8,145 nucleotides of DNA from JBHIBR01 sp046759145 [NCBI: Nitrospinota bacterium]. GTDB lineage: Bacteria; UBA8248. A program made the translations under genes and the position numbers. The notes under the pieces are model-generated. The model was not told the DNA's origin. It searched no databases and saw only the letters and a list, made by a program, of their open reading frames with translations. The DNA lies in assembly GCA_046759145.1 (NCBI GenBank), contig JBHIBR010000063.1:1-8145 (forward strand), read 5' to 3'. How positions within the stretch are numbered: the first letter of the stretch is position 1; the number at the start of each line of letters is the position of its first letter. Shown piece by piece: positions 5,840 through 8,145 of this stretch.

Positions 5840-6655
5840 TCAGTTAACCAACTGCCAGGAGCCGTCAGGCTGGCGACAGGCGGTACCATAAACCTGCTGG
5901 GCTTTCCCGCCGATGGTGGTGGTCGTGTAGTATTCCCGGCAGTACCGGCCGCCCCGATCCTGGTAGGTCTTGGTTGGCCTCACCTGGTACTGGGCTCCGG
6001 TGTCTGGGTTCCGCCAGACTACAGTTTGGCCGCTTTGGGCGTGCTCGAGCACCTGCCCCACGCACGCCCGATCCAGCTCGTCCAAACTCCGACCTATGGC
6101 GCCCCCCACGATGACCCCGAGGATGGCTCCGCCGATGGTGGCCGCGGTCTTGCCAGACCCTTTGCCGATGGTCGAGCCCAGGACGCCGCCAGCTGCCCCG
6201 CCGAGGACCCTCCCGATCAGCTCACGATTGCATCTGCCCAGGTCAATCCCAAAGGGCACAACGTAGGCGCCCGGACGTCCAAACTTGCGCCGACGCCCAT
6301 GAGCCGGAGCCCACGGCGGCGGCCCCCCTTTCGCCCACCCCCGGCCCTTACATTCCCTCTCCTCCTTGTAGCCATAGGGGCCCGATTTGTATTCGTACTC
6401 ACAGCCCCCTCTCTTGTACTCCTCTTCATAGGTATAAGGCCCCGAACCACATTTCTTCTCCATTTTGTAACCAGAAGCCCCCGATTCGTACTCGTACTCA
6501 CAGCCTCCTTTCTTGTATTCCTCTTTGAACTTCTTGTGCTCGTCTCTGTATTTATACCCGCGTTTTGCCCACGGAGGGTCGGCGGCGGCTTGCTGGGGCG
6601 TCCACGCCGCAAGGGACAGCGCCAGTAGCGCGATGATCAAACCGGTTTTCCGCAT
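5840..6655 (-). CDS. Exported protein with Cys/Tyr repeats, glycine zipper and 17 kDa-antigen-like C-terminal domain (paralogue B)
   Basis: This is a 271-residue protein with a signal peptide (hydrophobic residues 6-17, probable signal peptidase I site after QQAAA, A25). Residues 43-103 form a charged repeat, rich in Tyr, Glu and Lys, with a 33-residue period: EEYKKGGCEYEY returns as EEYKRGGCEYEY. Cysteines fall at 52, 69, 85 and 102, one per half-repeat. A basic linker (GRRRKFGRPG) follows. The glycine zipper spans about 148-190 (GGAAGGVLG, GGAILGVIVGGAIG), and the C-terminal domain spans 196-271 with RYCREYY (C239) and YGTACRQPDGSW (C260). The 21-residue cysteine spacing is the same in all three paralogues. 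The start is supported by GGAGG nine bases upstream (6668-6672). There is no lipobox, so unlike paralogue A it should be a soluble or membrane-inserted exported protein. The repeat coding segment is poorer in GC than its surroundings. Function is unknown. Confidence 0.85.
   Translation of the reverse strand: MRKTGLIIALLALSLAAWTPQQAAADPPWAKRGYKYRDEHKKFKEEYKKGGCEYEYESGASGYKMEKKCGSGPYTYEEEYKRGGCEYEYKSGPYGYKEERECKGRGWAKGGPPPWAPAHGRRRKFGRPGAYVVPFGIDLGRCNRELIGRVLGGAAGGVLGSTIGKGSGKTAATIGGAILGVIVGGAIGRSLDELDRACVGQVLEHAQSGQTVVWRNPDTGAQYQVRPTKTYQDRGGRYCREYYTTTTIGGKAQQVYGTACRQPDGSWQLVN
6382..6525. repeat. Tandem 99-bp coding repeat (33 codons) within paralogue B
   Basis: The segment beginning at 6382 (CCGATTTGTATTCGTACTCA) recurs 99 bases later at 6481 (CCGATTCGTACTCGTACTCA). 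About 45 bases align with only some five differences, all C/T transitions and mostly silent. The offset of exactly 33 codons keeps the frame and matches the protein repeat. The high nucleotide identity suggests a fairly recent duplication or strong constraint. Confidence 0.75.
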
Positions 6656-6788
6656 GCGTCAGATCCTCCACTTGGGTCGGTATCCGTCAGCCAACAAAAC
6701 AGCAAGGGCGAGGGCCACAACGCCAACGCCCTACCCCGCGTTTGTCAAAGTGCAACCTGCATGCCAAGATGCCAGAGGGCCCTGGCTC

Positions 6789-7454
6789 CTAAGGGCCAAT
6801 CCGCCAGCTGCCGTCCGGCCGTCGGCAAGCGGTGCCGTAGGCGCGCTCGGTCCTTCCGCCGATGGTGACCGTCTGCTGGAACTCCCGGCAATACCGCCCC
6901 GGGGCAATTTGATAAGCGGGCCTCGGAATGATAGTTCCGTTGACCCCCGTGTACGGGCTCCGCCACCCCACCACGTAGCCGGAAGGAACCTTCTCCAGGG
7001 CGTACTGGGTTCTGGTGTGGAGGAGGAGCAGGTCCCGCTCGTCCAACTGTCTGCCGACATCGGCCCCCAGCAGCGCGCCGATGATGGAGCCGCCGATGAT
7101 GGCCGCCGTCCTGCCGGTTCCCTTACCGATCTGCGCGCCGATGACGCCGCCCGCGATGCCGCCCAGAATGGCTCCGGTGAACTCACGGGTGAAACCGAGA
7201 TATGGATAGTAAACGGGCCAGGGTGCCGGTACCACGACGACGTGCGGGTATAGGATTCTCCTTTTGTACACGATAACGCGGGGGCCATAGTGAAGCCGGT
7301 GCGGATAGTACCACCACCCGTAGTAGTGCCGGAAGCGGGCATGGTGCCTTCGGGGGTGACGCCAGCCCCAGTGTCTTTTATAGGCCAGGGCATCGCTGGC
7401 CATCAACGAAAGGCCCAAGAAGGCCACCAAAGCTGCGGCTAAAAAGCGCTTCAT
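6789..7454 (-). CDS. Exported His/Tyr/Trp/Arg-rich glycine-zipper protein with 17 kDa-antigen-like C-terminal domain (paralogue C)
   Basis: This is a 221-residue protein with a signal peptide (hydrophobic residues 4-19, likely cleavage after ALA, A24). Residues 25-86 are an unusual aromatic and basic segment rich in His, Tyr, Trp and Arg (RHWGWRHPRRHH, RHYYGWWYYPHR), followed by VVVVPAPWPVYYPY. Similar H/Y/W-rich stretches precede glycine zippers in other uncharacterised exported proteins. The zipper spans about 94-136 (GGIAGGVIG, GGSIIGALLGADVG, QLDERD). The C-terminal domain spans 141-221 with YCREFQQTVTIGG (C189) and AYGTACRRPDGSW (C210). It resembles paralogue A more than B in this half, including the LDERD and YCREFQQT blocks. 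The start at 7454 is supported by the signal peptide and by AGGAG about nine bases upstream. A hairpin lies directly before that ribosome binding site. Metal or polyanion binding by the His/Arg region is conceivable but not shown. Confidence 0.85.
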   Translation of the reverse strand: MKRFLAAALVAFLGLSLMASDALAYKRHWGWRHPRRHHARFRHYYGWWYYPHRLHYGPRVIVYKRRILYPHVVVVPAPWPVYYPYLGFTREFTGAILGGIAGGVIGAQIGKGTGRTAAIIGGSIIGALLGADVGRQLDERDLLLLHTRTQYALEKVPSGYVVGWRSPYTGVNGTIIPRPAYQIAPGRYCREFQQTVTIGGRTERAYGTACRRPDGSWRIGP

Positions 7455-7467
7455 CTCATCTTCTCCT

Positions 7468-7490
7468 CACCGCCACCCGGCCCGGCGGTG
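7468..7490. other. Hairpin next to the ribosome binding site of paralogue C
   Basis: CACCGCC at 7468-7474 pairs perfectly with GGCGGTG at 7484-7490 around a nine-base loop. Read on the - strand, the stem ends right where the AGGAG ribosome binding site of the 6789-7454 gene begins, 14 bases before its start codon. It also lies 54 bases after the stop of the small upstream gene. With no T-run after it, it is a poor intrinsic terminator. It may influence ribosome access or processing between the two genes. Confidence 0.4.
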
Positions 7491-7543
7491 GCCCTACATC
7501 CGAGATCCCCTCCGCCGCCCATGGAGGCGTTCCACAGCTTCCC

Positions 7544-7897
7544 TCACCGGCCGCGGCCTCTGCCCATCCCAGGGCCACGGCCGAAGCCGCCGAAGGGCCT
7601 CCCCGGGCTCCCGAAGCCGCGCGCCGGCCCCCCGCCCCTGGGGGTCCCCTCGGGGCCGGAAGGGCTCAAGCTGGGTTCCGCCCGCCCGGGCCGCACGCCT
7701 TCGTTCAGGCCTTCCAGCACCTCGAGCGCACGACCCAGACCGAAGTCGGCCTCCTCTGGAGCCAGCTCTTCCTCTGCCCGTCCGACGGCCTCCAAAGCCT
7801 TGTCGAGTTTTCCCTCCTGCGCTTGCGCAGGCGCGGCGGCGAAGAGGGCCCCCGAGAGGAAAAGAACAGACATGCAGAGGCTTAGCTTCGCTCTCAT
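7544..7897 (-). CDS. Small exported protein with Gly/Arg/Pro-rich tail, function unknown
   Basis: This is a 117-residue protein I do not recognise. It has a clear signal peptide (hydrophobic residues 5-24, probable cleavage after AQA, A26). The mature N-terminal part (about residues 28-66) is short, acidic and probably helical, with heptad-like leucines (DKALEAVGRAEEEL, GRALEVLEGL). The rest is low-complexity Pro/Gly/Arg, ending in repeated GFG, GRG and GMG units (residues 83-117), likely disordered and strongly basic. The ATG at 7897 is chosen because the signal peptide starts there and GGAG lies nine bases upstream. A second open frame covers the same bases from 8027 but lacks a signal peptide or any ordered feature, so I prefer this one. 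It comes first in the minus-strand envelope series, 89 bases before paralogue C, and has a candidate promoter upstream. Confidence 0.7.
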   Translation of the reverse strand: MRAKLSLCMSVLFLSGALFAAAPAQAQEGKLDKALEAVGRAEEELAPEEADFGLGRALEVLEGLNEGVRPGRAEPSLSPSGPEGTPRGGGPARGFGSPGRPFGGFGRGPGMGRGRGR

Positions 7898-8003
7898 CGG
7901 CCGATTCTCCCCAGGTCCACCTACAGCCTTTTCTCGTCCAGACGGTGATCTCCGCGCTCGTCACCCGGCCCCTTTCGTGCAAAGCACCTTCCGTGCCAAA
8001 CGA

Positions 8004-8034
8004 ATTGTGGCAAGAATCCGGGTTCAATTGTCAA
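8004..8034 (-). promoter_or_regulatory. Candidate sigma-70-type promoter for the minus-strand envelope genes
   Basis: On the - strand a perfect TTGACA (8034-8029) is followed after 19 bases by CACAAT (8009-8004), which matches four of six positions of TATAAT. The stretch is AT-richer than its surroundings and lies about 105 bases upstream of the small exported gene starting at 7897. The spacer is two bases longer than ideal, so this is only a candidate. Its position is right for driving the first gene of the series. Confidence 0.35.
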
Positions 8035-8090
8035 GCCTTTAGCGCGCCCGCATGCCCGTTTGCGGCACTCCTCAAAAACCCGCCGAAGGA

Positions 8091-8121
8091 CTAGAAGGCG
8101 AGAAGCGCCATGAGGGGGCCC
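8091..8121. repeat. Direct repeat, copy 2 (about 31 bp)
   Basis: This stretch, beginning CTAGAAGGCGAGAAGCG, is the second copy of the repeat at 4343-4374. It has three transitions and lacks one base of the G-run. It lies at the right edge of the window, upstream of the minus-strand envelope genes, so the two copies bracket that block in direct orientation. Confidence 0.5.
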
Positions 8122-8145
8122 ACGCCCGGCTCCCCCTCCAGCCGC
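8091..8145 (-). CDS. Possible 3' end of a minus-strand gene (rest beyond the window)
   Basis: The - strand is open from the right edge to a TAG at 8093-8091 and would encode a C-terminus reading RLEGEPGVGPLMALLAF. Seventeen codons are far too few to name a family, and an open frame this short is expected by chance in GC-rich DNA. The reason to list it is the similar tail at 4343-4429. If real, the gene ends about 195 bases upstream of the small exported protein gene. Confidence 0.3.
   Translation of the reverse strand, partial: RLEGEPGVGPLMALLAF

Noticed and set aside
5639-6628. A long + strand open frame antisense to paralogue B
   Set aside because: The - strand frame has a signal peptide, internal repeat, glycine zipper and conserved C-terminal domain. 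The + strand product has no recognisable feature, and similar antisense frames occur opposite the paralogues because those genes are alike.
6720-6748. A perfect TTGACA on the - strand (6748-6743) as promoter for paralogue B
   Set aside because: At 17 bases downstream the -10 position reads TGGCGT, which matches TATAAT at only two positions.
7494-8027. A 177-codon alternative frame overlapping the small exported protein
   Set aside because: It has no signal peptide or family motif and is composed of Arg/Gly/Pro typical of off-frame GC-rich DNA. The 117-residue frame has a signal peptide and a well-placed ribosome binding site.
4343-8121. The bracketing direct repeat as ends of an insertion sequence or integrative element
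   Set aside because: There is no transposase, integrase or tRNA target between or beside the copies, and no terminal inverted repeats; kept only as a repeat of unknown origin.

Overview
This is a GC-rich window (roughly two thirds G+C) from a Gram-negative bacterium. Lipoprotein signal peptides, an RlpA-type septal protein and 17 kDa surface-antigen-like proteins point to an outer membrane. The gene content would fit lineages such as Acidobacteriota, Rokubacteria/NC10 or Desulfobacterota, but nothing here fixes the taxon.

The left half (1-4346) reads on the + strand and is mostly central carbon metabolism. It opens with the 3' end of a MOFRL-type glycerate 2-kinase. Next is a wrecked amino-acid permease/UspA gene whose first 50-odd codons are joined, out of frame, to a piece of its distal UspA region. 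A compact operon follows: pyruvate kinase (pyk), a ROK-family sugar kinase one base after the pyk stop, and an exported DUF3108 protein overlapping the ROK gene by 4 bp. Glycerate kinase makes 2-phosphoglycerate, enolase converts it to PEP, and pyruvate kinase finishes the step, so the neighbourhood has a metabolic logic.

The right half (4491-7897) reads on the - strand and is an envelope locus. In transcription order it holds a small exported Gly/Arg/Pro-tailed protein, two exported proteins with a glycine zipper and a 17 kDa-antigen-like C-terminal domain, rlpA, and a third such protein that is a lipoprotein. The three glycine-zipper proteins share about 120 C-terminal residues but carry unrelated N-terminal modules: a bare lipid anchor, a cysteine/tyrosine repeat, and a His/Tyr/Trp/Arg-rich segment. 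This looks like a local paralogue expansion with N-terminal swapping.

A direct repeat of about 32 bp (4343-4374 and 8091-8121) brackets the envelope block. Each copy can be read on the - strand as a short C-terminal tail ending at a stop, so these may be remnants of a duplicated 3' gene end or a dispersed DNA repeat. No tRNA, rRNA, CRISPR array or transposase was seen. The most notable features are the diversified paralogue family, the regular cysteine repeat in one member, the bracketing repeat and the internally deleted permease.
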